Origin: Streptomyces lincolnensis
GTDB taxonomy: Bacteria > Actinomycetota > Actinomycetes > Streptomycetales > Streptomycetaceae
Length of the DNA: 64,000 nucleotides
Reading direction: 5' to 3'
NCBI RefSeq assembly: GCF_001685355.1
Contig: NZ_CP016438.1
Coordinates: forward strand, 10,255,055 to 10,319,054
Part shown: positions 1 through 9,197 of the stretch, piece by piece
Layout of the letters: each line of letters begins with the position of its first letter
Position numbering within the stretch: position 1 is the stretch's first letter
Translations under genes and position numbers: made by a program
Notes under the pieces: model-generated
What the model saw: only the letters and a program-made list of their open reading frames with translations
Told to the model about the DNA's origin: nothing
The model's database searches: none

Positions 1-4
1 CGGG

Positions 5-2428
5 GTGACGGTCAGGTCCGACCTCGTCGAACATCTCGTCCACGACACCGGCTGCCCCGTCCCGGCCACCGACGGGTTCATCGACAGCTGGCTGCGCTGG
101 CGCCACAGCACGTGGGAGCATCCCCCACACCTGCGCGGCGGTCCCCGGCCAGGCGCCACCCTCCTGGAGCGGCTGCGCGCGGACGACCTGTCGCCGACGC
201 TCCTGGCGCTGGCGCTGGAGCAGCCGGGTGTGTACCTCGGCGCGGAATCGTTCCACAGCCTGCTCACCACCGAGGGCCGGTCGTACATGAGGGAAGACAC
301 CGCGCTGGGCGCCCTCATCAGCCTCGCCGAGGAGGGCCTGGTCGAGCGTGCCGCGCTGATCCGGCGCGTCTTCACCGACCTGGCCACCACCGGCACGTGG
401 GGATGGAACGCCGCGGCCATGCTGACGGAACTCGCCCTCACCCCGGCGGAACACACCGTTCTGACTCGCGAACGCGTCGCGCTGGCCGAGCCGTTGCTCG
501 CCCGGCTGCTCCAGGACGGCACACGCGCCGAGACCGCTCCGCCGCTGGCGTACCTGCGGGCCCTCGCCCTCACCCCGGCCGAGCACGCGCTCGTCCTGCG
601 GGACCATGTGGCGCTGCTCGACCTGTCGTCGCCGGTGGCCTCCTACGCTCAGGAGGTCCTGATCGGCCTGGACGAGGCCGGACTCCTGGAGCCCGAGGTA
701 TTCACCGAGGCGTGCGGGCGGGTCCTGCTGCGACCGGAGAAGAAGCTGGTCCGCTCCCAGCTCACCCGGCTCGACCGCGCGGCCCGTACGGACCCCGCAC
801 GCGCCGCCCGGACCGTTCTCGACGCGGCGACGGTCCTCGGCCACCGGGACGTCGCCCTGCAGGAGCGGGCCCTTGATGTGATCGCCCGGCACCTCAGGCC
901 CGCGGGCAATTCCGTACTGCCGGAGCTGCGCACGGCCGCCGCACGGATCAGCCCCGCTCTCGCAGCCCGCGCCGCCGAACTCTTCGGCAGCGCGCCGGAC
1001 CGGCTCACCAACGAACCGGACCGGCTCACCGACGAACCGGACCGGCTCACCGACGAACCGGACCGGCTGACCGGCCAGTACGCCGACGTGTTGCCCGCCG
1101 TGCCCGACCCTCGCCCGGTGCCGGGCCCCGTCGAGACGGCCGCCGAGGTCGCCGAGGAACTCGCGGCGGTCGTCGCGAACGACCAGGACGTGGTGGCGTT
1201 CGAGCGTGTCCTGGACGGGCTGGTCCGCCACGCCCGCCTCGACCGGGAGGCGTTGGCCCGGGCGCTGAAACCGGTCATGCGCAAGGAACCCCGTGCGGTC
1301 CTCGACGTCACCCAGTGCGACGTGTACGACGTGGCCAGGGCGCTGCGGGGCGACGAGCCGAGGAAGGACGACTTCACCGCCCGCCTCAAGTGCCACGCCC
1401 CCTCCCCGGCGGGGGAGCTGCTGCGGGCCCGCCTGGCCGAGGCGATCGACATCATCGCAACCGATGCACAGCCGTTCCTGCTGTCCGTGCCGACCGATGC
1501 CACGGGTGCGCTGGAGGCCGCCGTACTCGTGCAGCGGCTCGCGGTCCTCGACGGGCTCGGCACCACGCCAGCGCCGGCCGACCTGGCCCAGGCGCTGCTG
1601 CGCGTCACCCCGACCGCCGACGAGAAGGTGCTGGCAGCGGCCGGGCAGCTCGGCTCCGACGCCGGGCAGCGCCTGGCACGGTGGCTGCGCGGGGGCGGCC
1701 TGCCGCACCGGGACTCCAGGCCGGCAGGCTGGCCCGACGCCCACGCGCGCACGCACCCGACCGAGTGGCTGCGCCAGCTTTCCCCCGAGCCGGCCCCCGG
1801 CCCTGCGTTGTTCCCGGCCGCCGCGACCCTGACCGGGCCGCACGAGGAGGTCCTCCACCACCCGATGGCCCCCTTCTGGCTGGCTCAGTTGCCGCACCAC
1901 CGCGAACTCGTGATGGCCCGCGACTACTTCGGCTACCGAGTCTCCCAGCGGGGCTGGGCCCACGCCCTGCCGTTCGCCGCGGAGTCCGGCGGCCCGGCGG
2001 GATTCGCGCTGCACCTGGCACTGGCGCACACCCTCACCTACGACCAGCAGCGCGAACGCGACGCGGCGGTGGACGCGCTGCTCGTGCTCGCCGCGCGCGG
2101 GCAGCTGGACACCGGCCTGCTGGGACGGCAGCTGGCCGTGATGCTGCGCGGTAGGTCGATCGAGGCGAACCGGGTGACCGGCTCCCTGCGGACGGCGGCC
2201 GACACGGGCGCCTACGCCACCGTCTGGTCCGTGCTCGAAACCGTCCTGCCCCACCTGCTGCGTGACCCCGTGGTCCGGGGCGCCGGAGCACTGCTCGCCC
2301 TCGGAGTCGACTGCGCCTCCCGCTGCGCAGCGAAGGGCGAGATACCCGAGGTCACCACGGCCGCGGGGCGCACCGGATCGAGCCAGGTGGTGAAGAACGC
2401 GCGGCTGCTGCGCGAGGTACTGGGGTGA
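5..2428 (+). CDS. DUF6493 family protein
   Basis: Large (about 807 aa) soluble protein, rich in Leu/Ala helices, with no signal peptide or membrane segment. Its style (helical repeat-like N-terminal half, C-terminal 'MAPFWLAQLPHHRELVMARDYF' type block) is that of DUF6493 proteins of Streptomyces. These are often encoded beside SWIM zinc-finger, MoxR-type AAA and VWA genes; none of those is visible here because the window begins at this gene. The GTG at position 5 is only the first in-frame start inside the window, so the true start may lie upstream. Residues about 331-358 are a four-fold heptapeptide repeat followed by a Pro-rich linker, probably separating two helical domains. Function unknown. 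Confidence 0.75.
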   Translation: MTVRSDLVEHLVHDTGCPVPATDGFIDSWLRWRHSTWEHPPHLRGGPRPGATLLERLRADDLSPTLLALALEQPGVYLGAESFHSLLTTEGRSYMREDTALGALISLAEEGLVERAALIRRVFTDLATTGTWGWNAAAMLTELALTPAEHTVLTRERVALAEPLLARLLQDGTRAETAPPLAYLRALALTPAEHALVLRDHVALLDLSSPVASYAQEVLIGLDEAGLLEPEVFTEACGRVLLRPEKKLVRSQLTRLDRAARTDPARAARTVLDAATVLGHRDVALQERALDVIARHLRPAGNSVLPELRTAAARISPALAARAAELFGSAPDRLTNEPDRLTDEPDRLTDEPDRLTGQYADVLPAVPDPRPVPGPVETAAEVAEELAAVVANDQDVVAFERVLDGLVRHARLDREALARALKPVMRKEPRAVLDVTQCDVYDVARALRGDEPRKDDFTARLKCHAPSPAGELLRARLAEAIDIIATDAQPFLLSVPTDATGALEAAVLVQRLAVLDGLGTTPAPADLAQALLRVTPTADEKVLAAAGQLGSDAGQRLARWLRGGGLPHRDSRPAGWPDAHARTHPTEWLRQLSPEPAPGPALFPAAATLTGPHEEVLHHPMAPFWLAQLPHHRELVMARDYFGYRVSQRGWAHALPFAAESGGPAGFALHLALAHTLTYDQQRERDAAVDALLVLAARGQLDTGLLGRQLAVMLRGRSIEANRVTGSLRTAADTGAYATVWSVLETVLPHLLRDPVVRGAGALLALGVDCASRCAAKGEIPEVTTAAGRTGSSQVVKNARLLREVLG
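995..1078 (+). repeat. In-frame 21-bp tandem repeat, 4 copies
   Basis: Four consecutive 21-bp units encode PDRLTNE, PDRLTDE, PDRLTDE and PDRLTGQ within the DUF6493 gene. The unit is a multiple of three, so copy-number change would not break the frame. It lies in a linker between helical regions and is a plausible site of length variation between strains. Confidence 0.9.
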
Positions 2429-2981
2429 CTGGCCTCTCTCGCGCTGTGCGCCCCGGGCGACGTCCGCAGCTCCGCGAAGGACATCACCACGTGGTGGCCG
2501 CCGTACGACGTGATATCCGGGCCGGCAGGGGGGCCGGGCCGGATGGCCGCCCGGCCCCAGCACGTCGGGCCACACATCCGGCTTCGCCGGCCGCAAGCCT
2601 CGAAGGGATGACGGCGGACAGCCGTTGCCGCGCTTTCGCTGCCGACGCGGACCTCTCCCATGCGGACCTGTCGCGGGTGAAGGCAGCCAAGGACCCAACG
2701 AGCCCTGCCGTCGACAGCATCGTGCTCCTGCGGGCCGCGCCCGCCTGCATCGCCCGGCTCGTATCCAGCGAGTACAGGAATTCTTCGCCACGCCAGGCAT
2801 CCGTGCCCTCCTGCTGCGCGTGACGGAGCCGGTCAGGCTGTGCCCGCCCCAGCTGCCCGCGGCCACGGCCTGCGTGACAGCTACGAGCAACGGCCGCTGG
2901 CCGATACCGGCCGCGGGTGCCTCATACGGCGCCTGGCATGACAAGCTGTGCTTTTGCACTGCCCGAACCCAGGAGGTCACC
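2429..2981. other. Non-coding stretch, nothing recognised
   Basis: About 550 bp between the DUF6493 and DUF5302 genes. Open frames exist on both strands, but their composition (Arg/Ala/Pro-rich, no motif, no ribosome binding site) is that of chance frames in G+C-rich DNA. The last part before 2971 should hold the promoter of the DUF5302 gene. Confidence 0.5.
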
Positions 2982-3224
2982 ATGACTGCAGAGTCTCCAT
3001 CACAAGAAGGTTCGGAGTCGGCTGACGCCGAGAGCCCCGTCGTCTCGCCCGACGATGACGGCCAGGACGAGCTGAAGCGCAAGTTTCGGGAGGCCCTGGC
3101 ACGCAAGCGCGGTATGCAGGCGGCCGCCGCCGACAGCGCCGCGAACTCCGACGCGTCAAAGGTCCGTGGCGCGCACGGCCCGGCTGCGAGCCAGCGGTCG
3201 TTCCGACGCAAGAGCGGCGGCTGA
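2982..3224 (+). CDS. DUF5302 family small protein
   Basis: 80-residue protein. The start ATG is preceded at 2971-2976 by a perfect AGGAGG, which decides this start over longer frames. The N-terminal third is acidic and disordered (many E, S, D). It is followed by a basic helix with the sequence DELKRKFREALARKRG and a C-terminal HGPAASQRSFRRKSG tail. That helix-linker-FRRKSG layout is the signature of the actinobacterial DUF5302 family, whose function is unknown. It stands alone, with no partner gene at close spacing. Confidence 0.85.
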   Translation: MTAESPSQEGSESADAESPVVSPDDDGQDELKRKFREALARKRGMQAAAADSAANSDASKVRGAHGPAASQRSFRRKSGG

Positions 3225-3469
3225 GTCCATAACGGTCACTGGATGGGGTTCGGCAGGCCACGGCCAGGCAGTCATACCGACGAGTTGGGCTGGGCCCTGC
3301 CGGGTGACCAGGGAAGGTCCGCCGTGCGCAGGGGCCAGACACACCAGGGTGCCCCTGCGCATCGTCTGACATGTCGTTCGGAGCCGTCCTCGGTTTGTGC
3401 TGCGGCGTCAGCTGTGCCGCTCTGACGATCTGGGGCCGGGCCGTTACGCCGGGAGAGCGTGGGAGGGCG

Positions 3470-3680
3470 GGGATGCGGAGCTGGAGCGGACCACGGCTCG
3501 CCGGAGTGAACTGGACACGCTCGCTGCGCAGTTGGCCAAGTGGTTACAGGAGGTCCAGGCCGAGGGGGAGGGGGAGGAGCTCGTGACTCCGGGTCATGAA
3601 CCTGCTGGCCGAGCAGGACCGGGCCGCGGCGGAGGCCGCCGCGGCCGCCGCCCCGACGCCCCCCGGAGGAGGCTGACCGG
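3470..3680 (+). pseudogene. Remnant of a coiled-coil/HTH-like Streptomyces protein
   Basis: One frame reads a heptad-like helix (ELDTLAAQLAKWLQEVQAE) and then, after a frame change near 3590, another frame reads NLLAEQDRAAAEAAAAAAPTP. The pieces resemble the N-terminal coiled coil of small Streptomyces proteins that carry a C-terminal winged helix. No start, ribosome binding site or downstream domain is intact, so I read it as a decayed gene. Family assignment is from memory and weak. Confidence 0.35.
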
Positions 3681-3924
3681 GACGGAGCTTGCCCGCGCGG
3701 CTGAAGAAGCCGGGTCCCATCGGCCGAGTTGGCCTACGAGGAAGACTCGGGGCCGTCGGCGCCGAGTTGCCAGTATCGGGTCATCGAGCGGTGAGGACGT
3801 GCGCCCACGGCTCGTCGATGTCGGCCAGACCCAGCACGGCGACCACTTGTCGAGCATTCCGGCGCCGAACCAGCGCCGCACGGCCTCGTCGTCGCCCAGC
3901 AGCTGCCGAACGGTGTTGGGCGGT

Positions 3925-4047
3925 TGGCGCACCAGCGGCGTCGGCAAGGAGGGCGGACGTCAGGGCTTCGAGGAGTTCCTGCGCACCAAGAGCGTGAGTA
4001 TCGGACTGGGCGGCGCCTTCGCGGAAGGTGCGCGGCAGAAGGCCTGA
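3925..4047 (+). pseudogene. Possible aldehyde dehydrogenase C-terminal remnant
   Basis: The frame ending at 4047 contains SGVGKEGGRQGFEEFLRTKS, which matches the style of the ALDH C-terminal block (G-x-GREGG-x-x-G-x-EE-x-L-x-TK). Nothing upstream in this frame resembles the catalytic domain, so only the last 40 or so codons survive. Complementary frames here look like shadows. Confidence 0.4.
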
Positions 4048-4132
4048 ATCTGTCACTGAGCCTTTTCAGTGTGCCCACCGATCAGGTGACGGCTTTGGTG
4101 CCCCTGGCATCCAGCACTCGCCGAGAAGGCAG

Positions 4133-4489
4133 TCAGCTGAAAGCGTCTGTCATACAGTCCACCCGGCAGTCGGCGGCCTCGTAGCGTTGGCGGAGGGCGG
4201 CAGCTGCTTCTTCGCGCTCCACGAAGCGGTAGCCGTAGTGCTGACACGCCACCCTGGTCACGTCCTTGACCGTGACGATGGCAGGTTCGCCGCGTGCGGC
4301 CCGGCGGCGCGCTTCGGCGATCGCCATGTCCGCAGAACGCAGCAGGTTTCTGGAGCGCTCCCGGATTACGGCCGCCTGGGCCCGTTTCACCGAGAGGGGG
4401 CGCAGGACACGTCCCCGCCAGACGAAGCCGGCGGCGACAAGTGCGAGACCGAGCGCTATGAACAGGAGTCCGCCGGGATCGTGACGCAT
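4133..4489 (-). CDS. Small membrane-anchored protein, unknown function
   Basis: 118 residues. An N-terminal hydrophobic helix (about residues 8-25, GGLLFIALGLALVAAGFVW) is followed by a basic stretch, consistent with an N-out/C-in single-pass anchor. The remaining 85 or so residues form an Arg/Glu/Ala-rich cytoplasmic helix (SVKRAQAAVIRERSRNLLR...AEARRRAARGE) and end in a short Cys-containing tail. I do not recognise the family. It faces remnants on both sides, so it may be an isolated survivor. Confidence 0.6.
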   Translation of the reverse strand: MRHDPGGLLFIALGLALVAAGFVWRGRVLRPLSVKRAQAAVIRERSRNLLRSADMAIAEARRRAARGEPAIVTVKDVTRVACQHYGYRFVEREEAAAALRQRYEAADCRVDCMTDAFS

Positions 4490-4539
4490 CTGTCCAGTCT
4501 TCCATTCGCGCAGCGCCGAGAAGGGGTCCCCGGTGATGC

Positions 4540-4850
4540 TGCGGCATCGGTATGTCGTTCGCCGAGATGCCGGACCTCATCGTCGACTCGGTCGAGCCCG
4601 AGAGGACGGGGGAGGCCACCGGCGTCAACGTCCTGGTGCGCAGGATCGGTGCCTCGCTCGGCACCCAGGTCATCGCCGGCGTCCTGGCCGGCAGCGCAGG
4701 CGCTGCCGGCCCGCAACCTACCACTCACGCCTACGCCGTGTCCTTCACCGTCGCTGCCGCAGGCACGCCGATCGCCGCCGCGGTGGCCCTGCTCATACCG
4801 AGGCCCCGCAACCACCAGAAGGTGCCGAGGCCGAAGAGGGAGGCCGGGCC
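4540..4850 (+). pseudogene. MFS (DHA2/EmrB-type) transporter, C-terminal remnant
   Basis: Reads GIGMSFAEMPDLIVDSVEPERTGEATG..., then the VNVLVRRIGASLGTQV block and a final hydrophobic helix ending in IPRPRN. This is the last transmembrane pair of 14-TM drug-efflux MFS proteins of Streptomyces. A TGA lies in frame at 4534-4536, immediately upstream, and none of the other 12 helices is present. The gene is therefore 5'-truncated. Confidence 0.75.
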
Positions 4851-4970
4851 TCCAAACGACGTCTCGGACGCACTCTCGGCACCTCGCACCGAGGTGGGAA
4901 AGCGCTCAGGAAGTCCCTGCCCGTCCGACTCAGTGTGCTGGCGCGACATCTCTTGGCTGCCGTCCAAGGG

Positions 4971-4994
4971 CTCCGGGGCTCCGGGGCTCCGGGG
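4971..4994 (+). repeat. Three tandem CTCCGGGG units
   Basis: Exact 8-bp tandem triplication just downstream of the MFS remnant, in otherwise non-coding sequence. Probably slippage in G+C-rich DNA. Confidence 0.85.
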
Positions 4995-5113
4995 CTCGTG
5001 GTTCGCGTGGCTGCCCGCCCGCCGGCAGCGGGCCGGAGCCCGGACGTTGGTGTCACGCCTGGTCACAGCCCCGAGATGCTCCCCCTGCCCGCTTCCCTCA
5101 CCCGGAGAACCCG

Positions 5114-5854
5114 ATGCCCAACCCCACCTCGGTCGACCTCACCGAACTCAGTACCTCTCTCGGTGGTTCCCGTCGGCTGTCCGGCCATCTCGCCCGTCCC
5201 GAGGGCGTCGGTCCCTGGCCCGGCGTCATCGTCGTCCACGAGGCACTGGGGGTGGACGACGTCATGCTGCGGCAGACCGAACGACTCGCCAAGGCCGGCT
5301 ACCTGACCTGGATGCCGGACCTGTTCGCTGACGGCGGCATCCGCCGCTGCCTGGTGCCGACGATGCGCGCCGCGACATCCGGCCGCGGCCGCGCCTGCGC
5401 CGACCTGGAAGCAGCACGGCGGACCCTGGCCGATCACCCCGACTGCACCGGACGCGTCGGCATCATCGGTTTCTGCATGGGCGGCAGCTTCGCCCTGGTC
5501 GCCGCGGGTCGGGGTACCTTCGACGCAGCCTCGGTCAATTACGGTCTCCTGCCCAAGAACGCTGAGAGTGACCTCGCCGAGTCCTGCCCGGTGGTGGCCA
5601 GCTACGGCGGCCGTGACCGCATGGTCAAAGGAACCGCGGCCCAGTTGGAAGCCACCCTGATGCGGAACGGCGTACCGCACGACGTGAAGGAGTACCCCGC
5701 CGCCGGGCACTCCTTCCTCAACGACGCCGAGAACGCCCCGCGCTGGCTGCGTCCGCTCACCCGGATCTCGGGTATCGGGCCCGAGCCGGAGTCCGCCGCC
5801 GACGCCTGGCGCCGGATCGAGGCGTTCTTCGCCCAACACCTGACCGACTCCTGA
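5114..5854 (+). CDS. Dienelactone hydrolase family protein
   Basis: 246 residues, about the usual length of the family. It shows the DLH layout: PGVIVVHEALGVDD at the oxyanion loop, the GFCMGG nucleophile elbow with catalytic Cys in place of Ser, an Asp in the YGGRDRM strand and the His of AAGHSFLN. DLH enzymes open dienelactone rings in the chlorocatechol branch of aromatic degradation; many actinobacterial members act on other small lactones or esters. The ATG at 5114 has GGAG about 7 bp upstream. The neighbours are remnants, so the substrate cannot be inferred from context. Confidence 0.88.
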   Translation: MPNPTSVDLTELSTSLGGSRRLSGHLARPEGVGPWPGVIVVHEALGVDDVMLRQTERLAKAGYLTWMPDLFADGGIRRCLVPTMRAATSGRGRACADLEAARRTLADHPDCTGRVGIIGFCMGGSFALVAAGRGTFDAASVNYGLLPKNAESDLAESCPVVASYGGRDRMVKGTAAQLEATLMRNGVPHDVKEYPAAGHSFLNDAENAPRWLRPLTRISGIGPEPESAADAWRRIEAFFAQHLTDS

Positions 5855-5859
5855 CACCC

Positions 5860-6715
5860 CGAGTCCGGTGGGGGAGTGCAGGCGGGCGAGTCGGTCGTCG
5901 GGTACGCCGGCAGCGTGCAGCGCGTTCATGCGGTGGTCGTGAGTGCGGCGGGCGCCCAAGGCGCCGATGTACCCCACGGGGAGGACCAGGGTCAGGCGTA
6001 GCAGGGGATGTCGAACCTGGCGTCGTGGGTGAGGACGCAGACGGCGGTACGGGCGTCGACCTCGGTGCGTTCCAGGTAGCGGTGCGGCCAGTCGACGACG
6101 ATCTCGTCGGCGTACGGGAAACGGGTGAGGGTGGCGAAGACGGGACGGGCGTCGCAGACGGTGACGTGGTAGCCGAGGAAGCGTCCGGCCTGGCTCAGTC
6201 AGGGCGGCGGCGAAGTCGACGGCGCCGAAGATCAGCAGGCGGGGGCGGGACGCGTGGGTGTGGACGAGTGCGGAGAGCCGTTCGGGGCAGGCGTCGGCGT
6301 CCCCGCCGGCCTCGATACAGTCGGTACGTCCGGCCCGCAGCAGTGCGCGGGCCTGCGCCGTCACCGCCCGGTCCTCGCGTTCGCCGCCCAGGGATCCGTC
6401 GTACGTGATGCCGTCGTCGGCGAGGTGGAGAGTACCGCCGCCGAGGTCGCCCGGGGCCGTCCACGATCTGGGCCACAGCGGCGGGACGACCATGTACGAC
6501 CGGGCCGAGGGCGGCAGCGAGACAGGGCTGGGTGGCTGGCTCGACACGTTGTACCAGGACATCGATCTCGCCGCCGCAGGTGAGGCCGACGGCGAAGGCG
6601 TCGTCGTCGGAGTAGCCGAACCGGGCCCGTGTAGAGGGGATCGCCGTCTTCCAGCACCTGCTGGCACAGCTCGCACACGGCACCCTCCACGCACCCTCCG
6701 TAGACACTGCCGACC
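5860..6715 (-). pseudogene. xdhC/coxI-like molybdoenzyme maturation gene, multiply frameshifted
   Basis: Successive frames on this strand read the XdhC family in order: GGCVEGAVCELCQQVLEDGD, then FGYSDDDAFAVGLTCGGEID, then the LGGGTLHLADDGITYDG region, then YHVTVCDARPVFATLTRFPY with YADEIVVDWPH, and last VGYIGALGARRTHDHRMNAL. At least three frame changes are needed. The first 70 or so residues are missing because the gene joins an istB remnant near 6715, and the 3' end stops against the dienelactone hydrolase gene. XdhC proteins insert sulfurated molybdenum cofactor into xanthine dehydrogenase-type enzymes; this copy cannot be functional. Confidence 0.85.
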
Positions 6716-7134
6716 ACGTCGCCGTCGAGGCCCTCGGCCACCAGGCCGTCCGCCAGGGCGCCAGCGTCCCCTGCGCCAAGACCAGCCGCATCCTGGCCGA
6801 GTTCGCCGGTGGTCACGCGGACCGCATCTGGGACAAGCGCATCCGCGAACTTATCTGCCCCGGCCTGCTCGTCCTCGACGACTTCGCCATGCGCCAGCCA
6901 TCTGCCTCCCAGGCTGGTGACCTCTACGAACTGGTCTCCGAGCGACAAGGCCGATCCTTGATCATCACCAGCAACAAGGCACCCAGCGACTGGTATCCAC
7001 TCTTCCTCAACCCTGTCGTCGCGGAGTCACTCTTGGACCGGCTGACCAACGCCAGCCACCAGGTAATCATGAGCGGCCCCAGCTGCCGCCCCAACAAGCG
7101 CCCGAAGAACCCCGCAGACAAGCCGACGACGTGA
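6716..7134 (+). pseudogene. IS21-family istB helper ATPase, 5'-truncated
   Basis: Reads ALGHQAVRQGA...KTSRILAEFAGGHADR, the Walker B segment GLLVLDDFAMRQ, LYELVSERQGRSLIITSNKA (sensor) and NPVVAESLLDRLTNASHQV, ending PNKRPKNP. This is the C-terminal two-thirds of an IstB ATPase. The P-loop (GxxGxGKT) half is missing, and the fragment begins at the break inside the xdhC remnant on the other strand. No istA accompanies it. Confidence 0.85.
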
Positions 7135-7209
7135 CGCCTCATTGATGGCGCTCTTTGAAAGCGGTCACCCTGTGCTCAAGGGTGACCTCATACCTGCTCA
7201 GTGGATTTT

Positions 7210-7256
7210 CCCTCCCTTATGGCGCCCGACCGCAGGTCGGGCGCCATAAGGGAGGG
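7210..7256. terminator. Perfect 22-bp stem hairpin
   Basis: Two 22-bp arms (starting CCCTCCCTTATGGCG) pair without mismatch around a 3-base loop (7232-7234). It lies between the 3' end of the istB remnant (+) and the 3' end of the SUKH gene (-), so it could serve as a bidirectional terminator for converging transcripts. No long U-tract follows. Confidence 0.7.
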
Positions 7257-7304
7257 CCGCAGTCGGCGGGCCTGCCTTCCTTGGCCGGTGCGGGCCTGTT
7301 CGGG

Positions 7305-9197
7305 TCAAGGCCGATGCCGCACGAAGTAGGCGTAGGCGAACCCCTCGCCCGCGCGTGGCGCCCGGGTCCAGGAGCGGGTGGTGAAGGTGGGGAGCCTGCC
7401 TTGGGTCAGCGCGAAGCGGGGGAGCGAGAGTCCGAGTTCGGTGTGCAGGGCCTCCAGCACGCGCAGTTCGGAGTTCATTTCAGAGTCCTCCGGACGGAAC
7501 AGCCTTGCGGGGTTGAGGGTCTCGGGTATCGCGCCTGAGCGCTCAATCTCCGTACCCCGCACGGTAAACGCGTAGAGTTCCTTGCCTCGTTCGGCCACCG
7601 ACAGGTGGAACGCGGTCGGGTGGTCGCCTGGAGACGTGCGCCTCGGCTCGCGCCACACCACCACCGCGCGGCCGGACAAGGAGGCGGCCGGAGCGGGAGA
7701 CAGGAACAGCTTGCTCAGGTGGCTGTGGGAGTGGCCGTCAAAGGCGAACGCCCACCCTTGCGCAGTGCGGCCGACGGCGGCCACGGCCCGGTCCTCCCAG
7801 AGTTCCACGCCCTCCCGCTCATGGGGCTTGGGTGCCCGCCAGGACGCCTTGCGTGGATCCGTCGGTGCGCTCAGTTCGGCGCCTTCCTCGCCGATCAGCG
7901 CGGGCAGACGGGTGGGGTTGACTCCCTCGGCCCAGACACAGCGGTATCCGTCGAGCGGCCGCCAGTTCGCCGAAGGCTCCGTCAGCCATGCGAGGCCCGG
8001 CGGGTCGAGATCGGACACCGGCTCGGGAGCTGCTCCTGTCTCCCCGGCCCGCGGTGTCGCGAGGATTTCCCGCCCACGCTCCGGGGTGACCAGCAAACCC
8101 AGGACCGGATCGGCGAGCAGACCGATCGGGGCGATCAGCGAGGGCCCGGGAGCCTCCCACTGCGGGAGCGCGTCCCGCAGCACCCGCCACGCGGCATCGG
8201 TCGCCCCCCAGTAGGCCAGCTCCCGGGCCTCGGCGACGGCCCGGCCCCATGGGCCGGCAGGCGCGTAGCGATAGGTACCGTCCCGCATCGTCTTCAGGAC
8301 GGCCTCGGCGGTCTCCCGGGCCGCCCCGCGGGCGGCCATCATCCCCAGCCAGTGGTCGTCCCCGCCCAGCCGCCATTCGCCGCTCGCCGGACTCATGGCC
8401 TCCACGGGCAGAATCTCCGGCAGGTAGCGCTGGTCCGCCACCAGGTGGCCGTAGTCCAAGGAGCCGCGTGGAGCCAGCAGATGCCGGAGCTGGTTCAGCA
8501 GGACGGCGCTCCGCGGCCGCCCGAAGGACAGCGCTTCCTCAAGTAGGGGCAGGGCCTCCTCGTACCGTCCGCGCAGGGCCAGCAGGCGAGCCTCCTCCAC
8601 ATGGGTGTCCTGGAGGCGTGTGGTCGCGTTCACGAAGTCGCATCTCTCCACCCGGTCGGCGTGGAAGCGGCGGTACATGGCCTCCATGTATGCGCGGAAT
8701 GACGAGAAACGGTCCGGAAATTCGCCGCTCCAGCCCTTGTAGACGTAGAGCGCCCACTCACCGTCCTGGTCGCTGTCGCCCGGGTCGAGCAGGGCGTACG
8801 ACATGTCGGAGTCCGTCTCCAGCCGCAGCGCCCGTTGCCACATCCCGGCCAGCAGGACGTCTTCCTCGCGCGGATTGTCGCCCAGGTTCTGCTCGTACAG
8901 GGCAGTCATGTCGAACGGATCCCGGAACCAGTCGATGTCCGCAGCGCCGCCGAGCTGGTACACCCCGGCCGTCTGGTCCACGTGCCACCCGTCGCTCACG
9001 GCCAGGAACTCCCGGTACGAGGGAGGCAGCCGTCGACCCAGCCGTTCCTCGGCCGCGGCGATCGCCGCCTCGTCCGCCCCGGGTCTGCCCAGAGGGACGA
9101 CGTTCTGCCCGCCGTCGTCCTCCTCGTCCGCGCGCGGAACCCACTCCTCCTGCCAACGTTCCAGGAAGTCGTGCCAGTTGAAAGACTCGCTACTCAT
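7305..9197 (-). CDS. SMI1/KNR4 (SUKH) family protein with long C-terminal region
   Basis: 630 residues, start ATG at 9197. The SUKH fold is recognisable at about residues 35-175: EAAIAAAEERLGRRLPPSYREFLAVSDGW, then the aromatic strands and the acidic DSDQDGEWALYVYKGWSGEFPDRF segment. SUKH domains are common as immunity proteins against contact-dependent and polymorphic toxins, and also as general interaction domains. The 450 residues that follow (helical TPR-like block, then a beta-rich region with WAFAFDGHSHSHLSKLF and PGDHPTAFHLSV) are much longer than the usual 150-200 aa members and I do not recognise them. No toxin gene is adjacent. Confidence 0.75.
   Translation of the reverse strand: MSSESFNWHDFLERWQEEWVPRADEEDDGGQNVVPLGRPGADEAAIAAAEERLGRRLPPSYREFLAVSDGWHVDQTAGVYQLGGAADIDWFRDPFDMTALYEQNLGDNPREEDVLLAGMWQRALRLETDSDMSYALLDPGDSDQDGEWALYVYKGWSGEFPDRFSSFRAYMEAMYRRFHADRVERCDFVNATTRLQDTHVEEARLLALRGRYEEALPLLEEALSFGRPRSAVLLNQLRHLLAPRGSLDYGHLVADQRYLPEILPVEAMSPASGEWRLGGDDHWLGMMAARGAARETAEAVLKTMRDGTYRYAPAGPWGRAVAEARELAYWGATDAAWRVLRDALPQWEAPGPSLIAPIGLLADPVLGLLVTPERGREILATPRAGETGAAPEPVSDLDPPGLAWLTEPSANWRPLDGYRCVWAEGVNPTRLPALIGEEGAELSAPTDPRKASWRAPKPHEREGVELWEDRAVAAVGRTAQGWAFAFDGHSHSHLSKLFLSPAPAASLSGRAVVVWREPRRTSPGDHPTAFHLSVAERGKELYAFTVRGTEIERSGAIPETLNPARLFRPEDSEMNSELRVLEALHTELGLSLPRFALTQGRLPTFTTRSWTRAPRAGEGFAYAYFVRHRP

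Noticed and set aside
649..1752. Long minus-strand open frame inside the DUF6493 gene
   Set aside because: Ser/Arg-rich shadow of the plus-strand gene; no start signal or domain.
4053..4724. Minus-strand frame overlapping the small membrane protein and MFS remnant
   Set aside because: No consistent domain; the 118-aa frame at 4133-4489 with a membrane helix is the better gene.
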